NCBI RefSeq assembly: GCF_040802235.1
Contig: NC_133161.1
Location: forward strand, 145,133,121-145,197,120
Source of the DNA: Manis javanica
Taxonomy: Eukaryota > Chordata > Mammalia > Pholidota > Manidae
Reading direction: 5' to 3'
Length of the DNA stretch: 64,000 nucleotides
The notes beneath the pieces were generated by a model that did not search any database, was not told where the DNA came from, and saw only the letters and a program-made list of their open reading frames with translations. This document shows positions 26,901-38,900 of this stretch, one piece after another (the stretch's first letter is position 1; each line of letters opens with the position of its first letter). The position numbers were made by a program, and so were the translations under genes.

Positions 26901-29900
26901 TAGGAAATTAAGACAGTATCTCCAACTTAACTGGTTTTCTGCTCCTACTTCTTTATTATTACATAATGGTCAAAGGAGAGCTAATTTTCTGGCACCAAAG
27001 CCTTAAAACCACACACTGCCGGTTTCCAAAGTCTACTTAGGCGTCCAGAGCTCTCTTCTGGTACACACGGCCCAGCAGCAACCCCTCGCCTTCCTCACTC
27101 ACCTGACTCGGACGGAGGAGGCTGCTTCTTCTTGGGCTCGCTGGGAGTGGTTTTGGGAACTTCTTTCCTCGGCGGTGCTGTGCTGGGCGGCTGTAGGGGG
27201 ACAGCTGGCACTGGCTGGGAGGCCTGCTTGCTGGACTTCCTAGAAGCTGCAGTGGTAACTTGTTTGGATTCAGGCCCTGGGGCAGAGGTGCTCCCTTCTT
27301 CACTCTTTTCCTCAACAGGCTTTCGAGGAGGCGGCTCACTGTTGCTTTTCTTGGGGGCAGGATCCTCTCTGGCTGATGGGGTAGGTTTCTGACTAGGGTC
27401 CACCACGTTCTTCACAGCAGTGCTCTCTTTGCTCTCTTTCTTTTCACTGGTCTTAGACTTTTTCTCTTTCTTTTTCACAGCTAGGGAAAAAGAAACCCAC
27501 CAAGATTATTTATCTACATGTGAGGAAAATTTTACCTACAATAGAATAGAGGGATGTACCATGATCCTATTCTCAGTTTTCCGCAGCTGAAGTTGACAAT
27601 GAAAGGCTCAAGAAAGTTAATGCCAAGTTGGTCAGGTGGACAGGTACACTTTCATTGCTCTAGGATAGGGAACAAACTATAATTTTTATATAAACTTAAA
27701 ATATCTTTTATTATGGAATACTAGAAACATACTCCAAGGTAAAGGGAATGGTAAAATGAACTGCCACATACTTATTGCCCAGCTTTAAAAACCATCAATT
27801 CCTTGGGAAAGAGCACTGCGTAGACCACAAAACAAAACCAGTCTTCTCTTTACAACTAGGTGTGTATGACTACGTGACATCAAAGCAGAAGCATTTTGGG
27901 GAGGGTCTTTTTACAACACTACCTTTTGCTTGCTTCTGAAGGTAGGCTTTCGAAGGCATCCACTGCAGATTCTGACATTTTCTCATCCTAGGATAAGAAG
28001 GGATACCATAAACTAAATTACATTTAGAAGAAGAGCAACTAAAACAAGTGTTATCTGTCTGTAAGAACCAGGGAACCTTCATTCAGGGTCACTTTGAGAA
28101 AAACAGGGTTGCTCCTTACTCAGATTAAACCCAAGCCTTTGAATCCTTCAATCAGCAAGTTTACCTACCTTCAGGAAGGATCCAGAAGAAGCAGATGTCA
28201 AATTATACTTGAAATGGGACTCAAACTTCTTGTAACCCAGCACTGACAGGCACCCACTCAAAAACAATCAGTATTTCTTGTTATCAAAGCAGTTCTGCTC
28301 CCTTATGAGATTAATATTCATGTAGTAATCAGAATACAAAATGGACTAAAATCACCTAACAAATCCTTTGTCTGCCACTACAATGCTATAGGTCTATCTT
28401 TGGGTTTTGATATATATATTCCACCCCTCAATTCAGTGAAACTCAAACTTAATTGGAAACTATCAATTGAACTATAAAGAGTCCATCTCAACCCCTAATT
28501 TCAGTAGCACAATTTTACCTTGCTTACCTTGTTACCATGTACCTTTCTGCGGATCTGTGAACTGTCTCACTTCTTTCCACTAATAGGACTGAGAGAAAAG
28601 TCTTAAGGCCAAACTAAACCTAGACCATTTTCTCCTAGAAATGGTCTCCCCTGAAGTAAATAATGTAGCATTTTTCCCAACTATGTTTCATGTGATTCAT
28701 TTATTCAGCAAAAATCTACTGATAATATCTGTTCCTTGTGCCAGGTACTTTAGGAGATGCTTAAATGCCAAAATTTCTGTTGGTGCAACTGTCTTAATCC
28801 GTTTTAAACAAATTAGCCCAGAGTGCAGGAAGTGCATCACAAACTGACTGGAAAAGGGGAGGAAAGGCAAAATAATGAAAACTTCCATATCAAAGACTCC
28901 ATATGCACGAGAACATTCTGAAAGTGAGGAATCACCCATGCTTCTTCAACGCCACAAAGGTAATTTCAGTTGACCTAGTAAACATTATGCCTGAACTTGT
29001 CAGTCTTTAAGTAGAAATCCTCCAAAGCTGCACTGATACGGCAGCCACTAGGCACATGTGCCTATTTAAGATTTCTCAACTAAAACATGAAATTAAAAAT
29101 ACAGCTCTCCTGTCACACCAACCACATTTCAGTGCTCCACTGCCACCTCGGGCTCACAGCTACGACACCGAAAAGAGCAGGTACAGAACGTTTCCACCAT
29201 CTTCTAGCAGACAGCATTGCTCCAGAGTGCTCCTTACGTAAGCACGTCCAGCGCTAGCCACATCACAAAACCCAGCTCTGCAACTGATGGGGCGACTCAG
29301 GGAGACTCAATCCAACCACATGCAGTGTCCCGATGCATCTCCGCAACACCTTGACATAAATGAGCAAAAGTCACGCCAAGCATGGGAGTCGCAGGGGAGG
29401 GCGCCCACTCACTTGCAACACTGTTTCTTTATGTTGCGGCCACCGAACTTGGGCTTATCCAGGCAGTTGGTACACACGCCACAGTCCTCGGGCACCTGGC
29501 AGCCGGGACACTGCCCACAGCGCCTTGATCGCCGTCCTTTCTTTACGGGAGGTTCCTGCGGTGCCTTGTTTCTGGTGACAGGTTTAATTGGTTTGATGGG
29601 CGGAGCAAGAGGTTCAGCATCTTCTGAGCCAGCAATTGATGACTTGTCTGTTAAAGAAACTGTCATTAGCTCTGAGGGAGGATCCAACTCCTTCTCGCGA
29701 GTACAGGCGAAGATCCTCAAAATCCACTCATATTATTATAGACACTCAAACCTCACTTTAATTGGGACTCCAAAAATGAAATACATTATAACAAAAGTAT
29801 TCACAAGCAGAACTCAGAGCCTGTTTCTAATAATTATTTCCATGCTTTAGAATGACTCTAATTTGTGCTTTGGTGCAGTACAAGTCCCAACATTGAAAAC

Positions 29901-32900
29901 AAAGCATCTAACCTAAAGTCAAGAGTATGAATTGAATGCTTCTGAAGACGCTCCAAGCCTGGGAGACACAAGACTCGTCTGACAGTCAGCTTTGCTTAAG
30001 GACTTCCCAGGAGCCTTGCCAAGCTTTCTTAAACTGCGTGGCATCTAGAAAAATTCTGCCCCGGCTTCTGACCCTCTCTCTTTCACTGGGGTCAGTCAGA
30101 CTTGCACAGCAATCTGACAGCTCTCCTAGCCTTCCCTGGCTACCTTGCCGTTTTTTCTCTCAAGTACTTTCTCCACTAGAATCCTTGCACATTTGACCTC
30201 CCCATACCGTCTGTTTCTTGGACGACCCGGACTAACACACCTAATGCTACAAAGAGCCTCGTGGGCAACCCCAGGACAGATGAGGAGCGAACAAACTGAA
30301 CGTGTGCTTTGACTTCCAGGCTGACATCCCTGACCTACCGTCATTCCCCATGGAAGACAAAATCTTTTCTCGTTCTTCCCATGGTAAGGCACTCAGGGTG
30401 GGCATGTCATCAGGAAATACAGCTCGTTTTCGGCCCAGGGCAACAGCAGCTCTTCTGCAGACATGTTTAATCCGGGGTCCACGCACAGATGTCTCCGATG
30501 AGTCACTTTCTTGACCCTGGTATGAGGCAAGTCGAACACAGACAGTAACAGGTATGCAAGTTGAAAATATAATTAAATGAAGCCAAGATATAGTTGATGA
30601 GCTTAGTAATCGAGAATAACAAAAACTCTAATTGTGCCCAGAGTTGATATGCCATATCAGTACACAGAAACCAATTAATTCCGCATCTTAAAATTAGGAA
30701 AAAAAGAGACTTCTAATAAAAAAAACAGAAATCGACTAAGCTTCTATTCCCAATTATACAAGCTCTTTAAAATTCCCCTCAAAATTCAAGCTGCCAGTTT
30801 GTGTTATTAAAAAGTTCAGTCTAGAGTGAACAGGGCTCATCTAACCACAGACTACTTATATCTCCCTAATCAACAGAGGAGGGGGAAATTAACTATAAAT
30901 GGAAGTATAAAAGGCCATGGCTCTAAACAGAGATTTCCACCTTTTAAAGAGCCACCTCTCCTATTACTAAGAGGCCAACCCCCAAAACACCCAAAATAGT
31001 ATCAGAAATAAGTCCCATCATATTCCTTCTAGAACTCTTAACTGGAAGAACTACTAAATGTAAATATGGCCCTAGGTTAAAAACCGAAGCCTCTGGTCAT
31101 CTTAACCTAACTTGGTATGTTGGCATAAAAATGCATGCATCTACTACATGACAATTTTAAAAAAGAATTTTTAGTTAAAGATCAGCAGGTTTTCTTGAAA
31201 GAGGCCAGTGCCTAGCTCACTTTGTAAAAATAACGCTGTTCTTTGTAAAAATGTGTCATCAACTTAACTGAATTCTACAGAGCTTCTCTGTCCCACAGCT
31301 TATGGCTAAGTGCTTCTCATTAGTATTCTGCAAACACCTATCTTCTGCTGCTCTCATCACTCAGTACTCAGCAAACCCCCACCCCCCTGCCACGTTCTCT
31401 ATAGTAAACATCAATAAGACAATTTGACTACAAAATGCACCTTCAAACTTACATTACAGATTCCATTTCTCCAAACCCCTTAAGTACAAACAACTCAGCA
31501 TTCAACTACCTTTCAGTCTTGATTTGACACTTTCCTATGCGTACCAAGTCCTCAAATCTGTTTTATATGTTTACATCTCTACCCTCTGCTTAGAATGTTC
31601 TCCCCTATCATTTTCTCCCTGTCAAAATCCTACCAGTCCTTAAAAGCCCATTGCAAATGCCACCCACCTCCTCTACCCTTTTCCTGATTCCTGTGACTGG
31701 AGGTAACTAAACATTTACCCTAAATTGCTCATAGAAGGGACCTGATAAACGATTGCATTTAAAGGTAAGATGGAAACGAGTACCTGTGCTTTGGGCTGGT
31801 CAGTCTGTTTGAGACTCTTGCTCTTCTCAATCTTGCAGAGCTGGGCTTTGGCCTTTTTTAGGAGGCTGGCAACCCTCTTGTCAGTCATTGGAAGCTTGTC
31901 TGCCTGAGCCAACATGGAGCCTATGGAGGAAGTGGAATGTTTAACAGTGCTAGATGAAGGAGTGGAAAGGCAGAGGGTTTTCTCCTTCTCCAGGGAAGGG
32001 GCAGTTGGGCCGAGGTCCAAGTTGTTTTTTTCCAGATTTCCTCTCCCTTTCTTTATAAGTATTTTGGTTTTGACAGCTGTTGTATCCCCAAGAGTCACAG
32101 AAGCAACATCAGTCCCAGAATCAAGCGATGAAGACTTCTTCCGCCCTGTGGCTTTCTTGGCAGAAGATGAAGTGGCAACATCTTCACCAACAACCTTCTC
32201 TTTGGAAACCCTACCCACGGGATACAAAGCAGAGCTACTCTGAATTTCTGATCCCTTTTTCCTTTTCTCTTTCCTGGAGCCCCGCTTATTCTCTTTCTCT
32301 CTCTCCCGGTCCCTCTCTCTACTCTTGTCCTTCTCCACGCTCCTGTCAGCGTCGCGGTCTTTGGACAGCTCCTCCGGAGCCTTGTCTTTGTTTCTCCCTC
32401 TTTCAGTCTGCGAGCCCGGGGTGAACCACGGGAAGAGCGGCGCGGGGCCCCCGGATGAAAACGGCTCCGCGGGGGCGCCAGCCTGCTTCCTCGGCCTCGG
32501 GTTCTTCTCCGCGGAGTCCCCGGGCTGGGTCAGGGCATGAGAAGGAAAGGTAAAAGTTGGGTTTAAGGCACTAGTGGCAAGAGAACCAACAGAAATGCTT
32601 AGCGAGGAAGAGACAGAAGACGGCGGGGTGAGAGGCGACAGCTCGGAGGCGCTGAGCCTCCCGCTCCGCGTCCTCATGGAGTGGGACGGGGACCTCGGTT
32701 CCGACCGGATCGGGCTGAACACTTTCCTTTTCCGTTTCCGGTTAGACACTCCCGAGGAGGACGTTCCAGCGGAAGTTCGATTACCAGGCAAGGTCACGGA
32801 CTCGAATATTCTAGAGTGAGCCTCGCTCGGGGTGAACCGCGGCGCCCTGAGGAGGGGGCTCCTCTTGTGCAGATCGAACCTGGTTCCGGAGTGGAGGGGC

Positions 32901-35900
32901 GAGAAGAGCCGGGCCGAGGCGGCGGGGCCCGACGCGGAGAAGCCAGACGCAAAGCCCACGTCCTCGGGCGTGAGCGGAGGCGGCCGGAAGTTATCAAAGA
33001 CGGGCTTGCGGATGAGGCCTTCTTTGGCATACTTGGCTGAGGAGAAGTACTGCGGCTCGGCCCGGGAGTGCTTCAGGGACGTCCAGCGGAACGTGGGCTC
33101 CCGCAGGATCGACTTGCGCTTCCCCTGCATGGGCGCGGCGGACGCGGGCAGGAAGGGCGACGCCAGCGGGATGGTGGGCGGCAGGAGCCACGGCGTGTGG
33201 TCGGCGAGGCCGGGCGCGGGCTGCAGCGGCGGCGGCGGCGTGAGCAGCGGCGGCGGCGGCGACGACGACGACGATGAGCTCTGCGGCGGCGGCGCGCTCT
33301 GCAGGGCCGACAGCTTCCGGGCCGCCCGGGGCCCGAAACTCCGCTCCGACACCGAGAACCGCCGGCTCCGCCGCTCGCTGCCGTCGTCGCCGGGGGGCTG
33401 GGGGATCGGCAGCGGCGCGTGCACCTCGGGGGGCTCGCCCCGCGCCTCAGGCAGTGCCTGCACCTCCTCGGAGGCCTGGGAGTCCGAGGAGGTGTCCACG
33501 CTGGGGCTGCTGGACCGGGAGGAGTCCGAGGACACCTGGGAGGAGTGCTGAGAGGCGGCGCTCGACTTCTCCGAGGAGCCGCAGGAGGCGGCGCTGAACC
33601 TGCTGTTCGGCGTGGACTCCAGCCGCGCGATTTTAATTGGAGGGTCATAATCCTCGTCCTCGATGAAGCGCCGGGGGGTTTTGATGATCCGCGAGGAGAT
33701 GGCGCTGACGACGGGCATGATGAACTGCCGGATGTGCTTGACCTGCGTCTTCGCCTTCCTCCCTTGCAGCTGCGCCGCGGCCTTTTCCATTTTCTTCTGA
33801 GCCCCCTTCCTGGCCCTCTGCAGGAGCTGCTTAGCAATGGTCGCATCTGTCCTTTTGGAAGAAGGAATAATCCTGACGGGCTTGATCCTTCGAGGGCTCT
33901 GCCTCACCACTGTCTTATCGTCCTTTGTGAGCGGAGGTGTTCCTTCCTTGTCTTTCCTGACCTTCTGGGGCTTTTCCAGTTCGGAGTTAATGGGGAGACC
34001 CGGCGGGGTCTTGATCCTCTCTGCTGACGGAGGCCTTCCGCGCCGACGTACAATCTGTACCCCCTTCCTTCCTATTTGAAGCTTCCCTGTCTTAAACTTA
34101 GACTTGAGAGGAGAGAGTTTACCTGCTCTTAATTTTTTAATCTTTGTGGCTTGCTGAAATGTAGCAGAAGGTGTCCGCTTAATTTTTTTCAGGCTATCTT
34201 CCTTGTTTCCCTTTGGTAACTCTGAAATGTCCTTTCCGTGTGTTATTTTGATTTTTACTCCAGGGAAGGTGGGAGGTCTTCCTCTCTTCTTTTCGATACT
34301 TTTAGAATCTTTCTTCTTGATCTTATCTCCAGATTTGGTCTCTGATTTATTTAGAGGGGAAAACACAGACGGATCTGAGAGGATAGCTGAATTTCGGTCA
34401 GAGCCACTTCTAGGTCTCCCACGTGGTTTTCGAGGACTAGTTTTAACTGTGTACAGAAATTAAACAATGAAGAGCATATATTTAGCTTTGTAGTTCAGGT
34501 CTTAACTAGCTGAATATAATTTAGCACAAGTCATTTGTACTGAACTCTACTTGGGTCTCATGAGGCAATAAAACATCTTAATCGTGCTCAGTCCAAAAAC
34601 CCTGCCTGGAGGAAATCAAGTAACATTCTACCTAAAAGAACATTCAGCTGCCTTTCTGACAGAAAAACTGAGGTAGTAATAAGAGGTTTTCAACCGAGCA
34701 ATTACTATACAAAACTGGTCTTCCTACAACTTTAGGTGAGCGAGAAGGTTTTTTTCTCAATTCAAAAAATGTGTTAAAAAAAAAAAATCTGTACTACTTT
34801 TTCTGTATCCTAGCCACCAAGATTAACATTTGGGAACATGATTATAGCAAGTCATCCCATCTATTCAATTCATAATTTTGGCTTTAATACATTTGAACAA
34901 GGTACTCTAAAATCAATGATGCACCAACTTCAATAGGAAAAGGCTCCTGGGCAGCTCCACTTCCTGTATTTTCAATCTGTTTTGCCAAAGTAATCGAAGA
35001 AAGTTTGACCAAATAAAAAAAATATTCATTCGTGAGACATCAGAATAATAAGATCACTGAACTCAGTGGCATGTGAACTAATCGGTGAAGTGACACAATG
35101 ATGTGTCCATTAATCTATTCCCCTACCTGCAAGTTCTTGACTAGTCAGTCCCAAGTTACAAAAAAGATTTAACCTTAACTGATGTCAAGAGCAAACCAAC
35201 AAATTATTACATCAGATTTCTTCTAATCTAAATGAAAGGAATTTGCCAATTTATAAATCAACTCAATTTGCTACTTAGCAAGAGACTTATGAAAACAAGT
35301 CTGTTTCTAAAATTCTTTGTATCAACCTGTATTTTGTAATGTTTTAAGAGTTGGCTAGCCTCTTGAACCTTCTCTTCCTGCAAGCCTTTTCAATGTTTTA
35401 CATGACTCAACATTCTTTTGAGAATAAAACCTCCCCTAACAGGCACCAAAAGAGATTTATGCCATTATGATGAACATTTCAGACTTGGAACCAACTTTCT
35501 CACAGAACAGAAATCAACAATGGTCTTACTGTTGAGCTTTCTAAATATAAATGCTTTCCTCACCAATTAACTTGAGACTTCCCTTAATAGATTAAGGGTT
35601 CACAAATCCATTCTGAATATATACTAATTACAACAAAAGTAATAGACTAGGACATAGCAGAGAAATTGTTTCATTTCTTAAATAATGAAGCATATCCAGA
35701 TGGTTTAACAGAAAGAAAAAACAAACAAACAAGACAACATCCACGGTAGACTGACAGCCAAGAAAAAAAACTTGAGGAAACCAACAAGAAAGTTGTGAGT
35801 TAACAAAATAAACTCCTACCCAGAAATATACATCACAAGATTCCTTATCATCATAGTAGATGAACCTGGCCACTCATAGGGGTTTTATTAATTCTGATAA

Positions 35901-38900
35901 CCTCTGCTATCCAACTTTTAAAAGAAGCTTTTAATGGACAAGTAGAAAAAGCAGACCAGAAAAAGAGTCCGGCTCTTGCTGCTAACTTCCATAATCCACA
36001 ACACATTGAAAGAACTTGCAAATCAGTTTCACATAATTGTCATGTATTTTTCTGGGCCTCATTTTGTCATCTATAAATGAAGAGGTTACACCATATGATC
36101 CTTCAAATCACTTTCCAATATGAAATTTTAAGATTTCATCACATCTTAAGGAGAACATAGCTACTTTCTAAATGGCTCAGATACTCGGTTACCACTGGCT
36201 AACTCCTCACAACTAGAATGGCAATACTACATCACAAACTAAGTCAGTGTCAGAGAGCAAGAACTGCCAACATCACATTTAACTAGATTGTCTAACTCAC
36301 AGAAAATCAAAGAAAATCAGACAAGAAGTCAGAATGGCAGCATAGCTGGGGATTGTTTTTTTCACCAGAAGACCTACAGCCCTCTGCTACACAGACCAGA
36401 ATTCAGAAAGCCATTAAACATTACTTCCCCAGAAGATCATCTCTCAGGAAACTGCTGTTAACTAGAATTTGAAGACATGTTCCATTCTAAATGGAAACAT
36501 CACCACATCGTTTTTATCTTCTTTATTTTAATATAGCCTTTCTAGGATCAGATAAAATAGTTTCATATGGTGCCAAAATTTAATTTTAGTTCTTTGACAA
36601 TAGTAGACCAAATTTCACCTGTAAACAACAGTCAAATTGTTCCCACAGTCATATATACTACCATATAATTCAAAATGGAGCAATGTGAGGATGCTCCTTG
36701 CAGGTTAACTTCACTTTGTCTATCAGGTTTTCCAATCAATCATTCCATGGAAATCTACCCACCATGCCTCAAGGGGTTCCCATAGAGAAGCGACATAAAG
36801 AATAAACCAAAAGTGGCCTGACAGAGGAAGAGTCTATCTAGTTCACAAGCCATTTCCTATTTAGTATGAGGGAAAGTGAAGGATGCACGAAAAAATCCCA
36901 ACATTTAAGACCATCCTTTTCATGCAAAGAAGGCAAGGGGAAGCCACAGTCTCTTAACAAACAAAACTTAAAGGCACCATGCGCTTAATTGGCCATACCT
37001 GAAGGAGACCTTGTGGGGCTTCGTACTCTGACTTCTTCATCTGAGCCAAAACCTAAGAACTGCTCATCCTACAACAGAGGAAAATTATTGTAAAATCAGA
37101 AACAAAAACATGAATATGAACAGATCCCAAAGAAAATGCCCAGAGGAGACACAAATGAATTTGGAAAATTAGCTTCTATATATATTCATCATCATCAATC
37201 ATACGGTTATTATAAAATAACTAAGACTGAAATAAATGGGCCCAGCCATACAGCGTCATTACAGACAAACAGGAGCTGTGTAGTGATTGAACAATGCATT
37301 GAAATGTCATCTTTGGTGCATAGTACACGGGATAGTCCTAAATCTCAAACTATAGATACAGCCCAAAATAGATTAAAAAAAGAATTCAAGTCAGTCAGTC
37401 AGTATAATGGCAGAAGTATACAGCCCCAATAAAACAAACTAATCTTTTCAACAAGTAGTTAAGTCTACAGACACATAAAGAATAACATAAATAGTATCAT
37501 CATCTCTTGTCTACTAGAAGTTAACAGAGACTGAAATTGCCATAATTGTCAGTTCCTTAACTCAGGAATTGACATTTAGATGTGATTTCTGTACATTTGA
37601 GATCCAAAGATTCTCAACATGCATTTTATGGCATCATTTAAAAATGCCCTGTGATAAGAGACTTAATGGTGGGCAGCAGCATTTGTGAAAGTGATCACGA
37701 ACTGACCACATACAGGGTGAAATGCACTCAAGAACAACTTAAGTAGGGAACCAGTTTATTTTTAGTTACAGGTGGAAAAGGCAAAAGGCAAAAACCTCTC
37801 CTTACCTAGAACTTTTCACCTGCCCTTAATAATACTAAGGACTTAACCTATCTTGGACAAGTTCCCAAGAAAAACAGTCTATTTAAACAAACTGATTAAC
37901 TAGAAATTCACTGATTCAGAGACTGAGTTCTTTCCAAAGACACAGAGATAGAGTTTCAGATTCCAGAAGTAAGAGCCACATAAAACAACACCAAAATAAG
38001 GAAAGACAGATTTTCTTGAACCTCCAAATTATAATAAGCCCCAAACTAAGTTTCAACAATGAAAGACCCCAATTTTCTTCTCAAGAGCAAAGACCGCATG
38101 TATGTGGAAAACATCTGTGGATTTTCTGAAGAGCTGTTTCCCCAGTTAGTCTAAAGCAAGAGTCAGGTGCTATTCTGTTTAACCACTTATTAACCAGGAA
38201 GAGATGAAAAAATACACGCAACCTGATATACATGCAACTGGCAGGTTTGGCTCTTAAATTTCAATGCTTTTGAGGAGCAAAATGTTTCAGGCCAAGACTG
38301 CATATTCGGGAACTGAGAGACAATTCTTACTGAGATCTAAAAAGATTTTTGTCCTGAGATTGCTAAAATCATTAAAGTATTTAACTGTTTAAGAAAATAG
38401 TGAATTTATCCTCTCCAAAGAGATTTGTTTGAAAAGCACTAGAATTCTAAGAATCTATTAAACAAAAATTTAAGGAATACATATTATATAGTACTTTTTA
38501 CACTGTGTCTGCTTTCAGCATTAAATAAAATTTAAAGTTAACTCTTATTGTGAACATCATTTGTGAATAAGAAGTCCATCTTAAAACAAACTAGGACAAC
38601 TTCAGACATAGGGCTTGAACCCAAATAAATTTCTGGAATGATTTTTCAGTATTTACACTTGTAAGCTAGAAAAAAAGAAGGCGAAAAAGAAGTAGGTCAC
38701 AAAAAAAGAAGCCCTAACTCACAAGACCCACTTAATCCAAATACTTATTACAATAATGGAAATTCCATATTGTTAATTTCTAAAATGTACTTTGAGGCAG
38801 AAGAAAAGACATTTAAAATAGTAATCCTAAAATGTACTTTGAGAAGAGAGCAGTCAAATGAAACAGGCCATGGCACATCGCCTCAAATGCTGTAAAAAAT

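Larger units (their letters stand above)
20162..27922 (-). other. KMT2A: KMT2A introns 6-14, including the breakpoint-cluster introns
   Basis: Introns are 20162-20593, 20708-21655, 21777-22009, 22106-22522, 22670-24907, 25022-25576, 25709-26686, 26761-27102 and 27481-27922. Mostly unique AT-rich DNA. The largest (22670-24907) holds the TA/CA tract and diverged LINE-like sequence around 24250-24430. Confidence 0.75.
27988..31783 (-). other. KMT2A: KMT2A introns 3-5
   Basis: Introns are 27988-29412, 29648-30338 and 30517-31783. A degraded repeat start is near 28680-28760 and an L2 at 31515-31705. Nothing else recognised. Confidence 0.7.

Noticed and set aside
29287..29850. 187-codon plus-strand open frame
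   Set aside because: Antisense shadow of exon 5 (CXXC).
32832..33551. 239-codon plus-strand open frame inside exon 3
   Set aside because: It exists only because of the GC-rich block in exon 3. Composition is skewed and it is antisense to a well-supported coding exon.
33073..33846. 257-codon minus-strand open frame in a shifted frame of exon 3
   Set aside because: Arg/Pro/Ser-rich out-of-frame shadow of exon 3. The correct frame gives the recognisable MLL1 protein.
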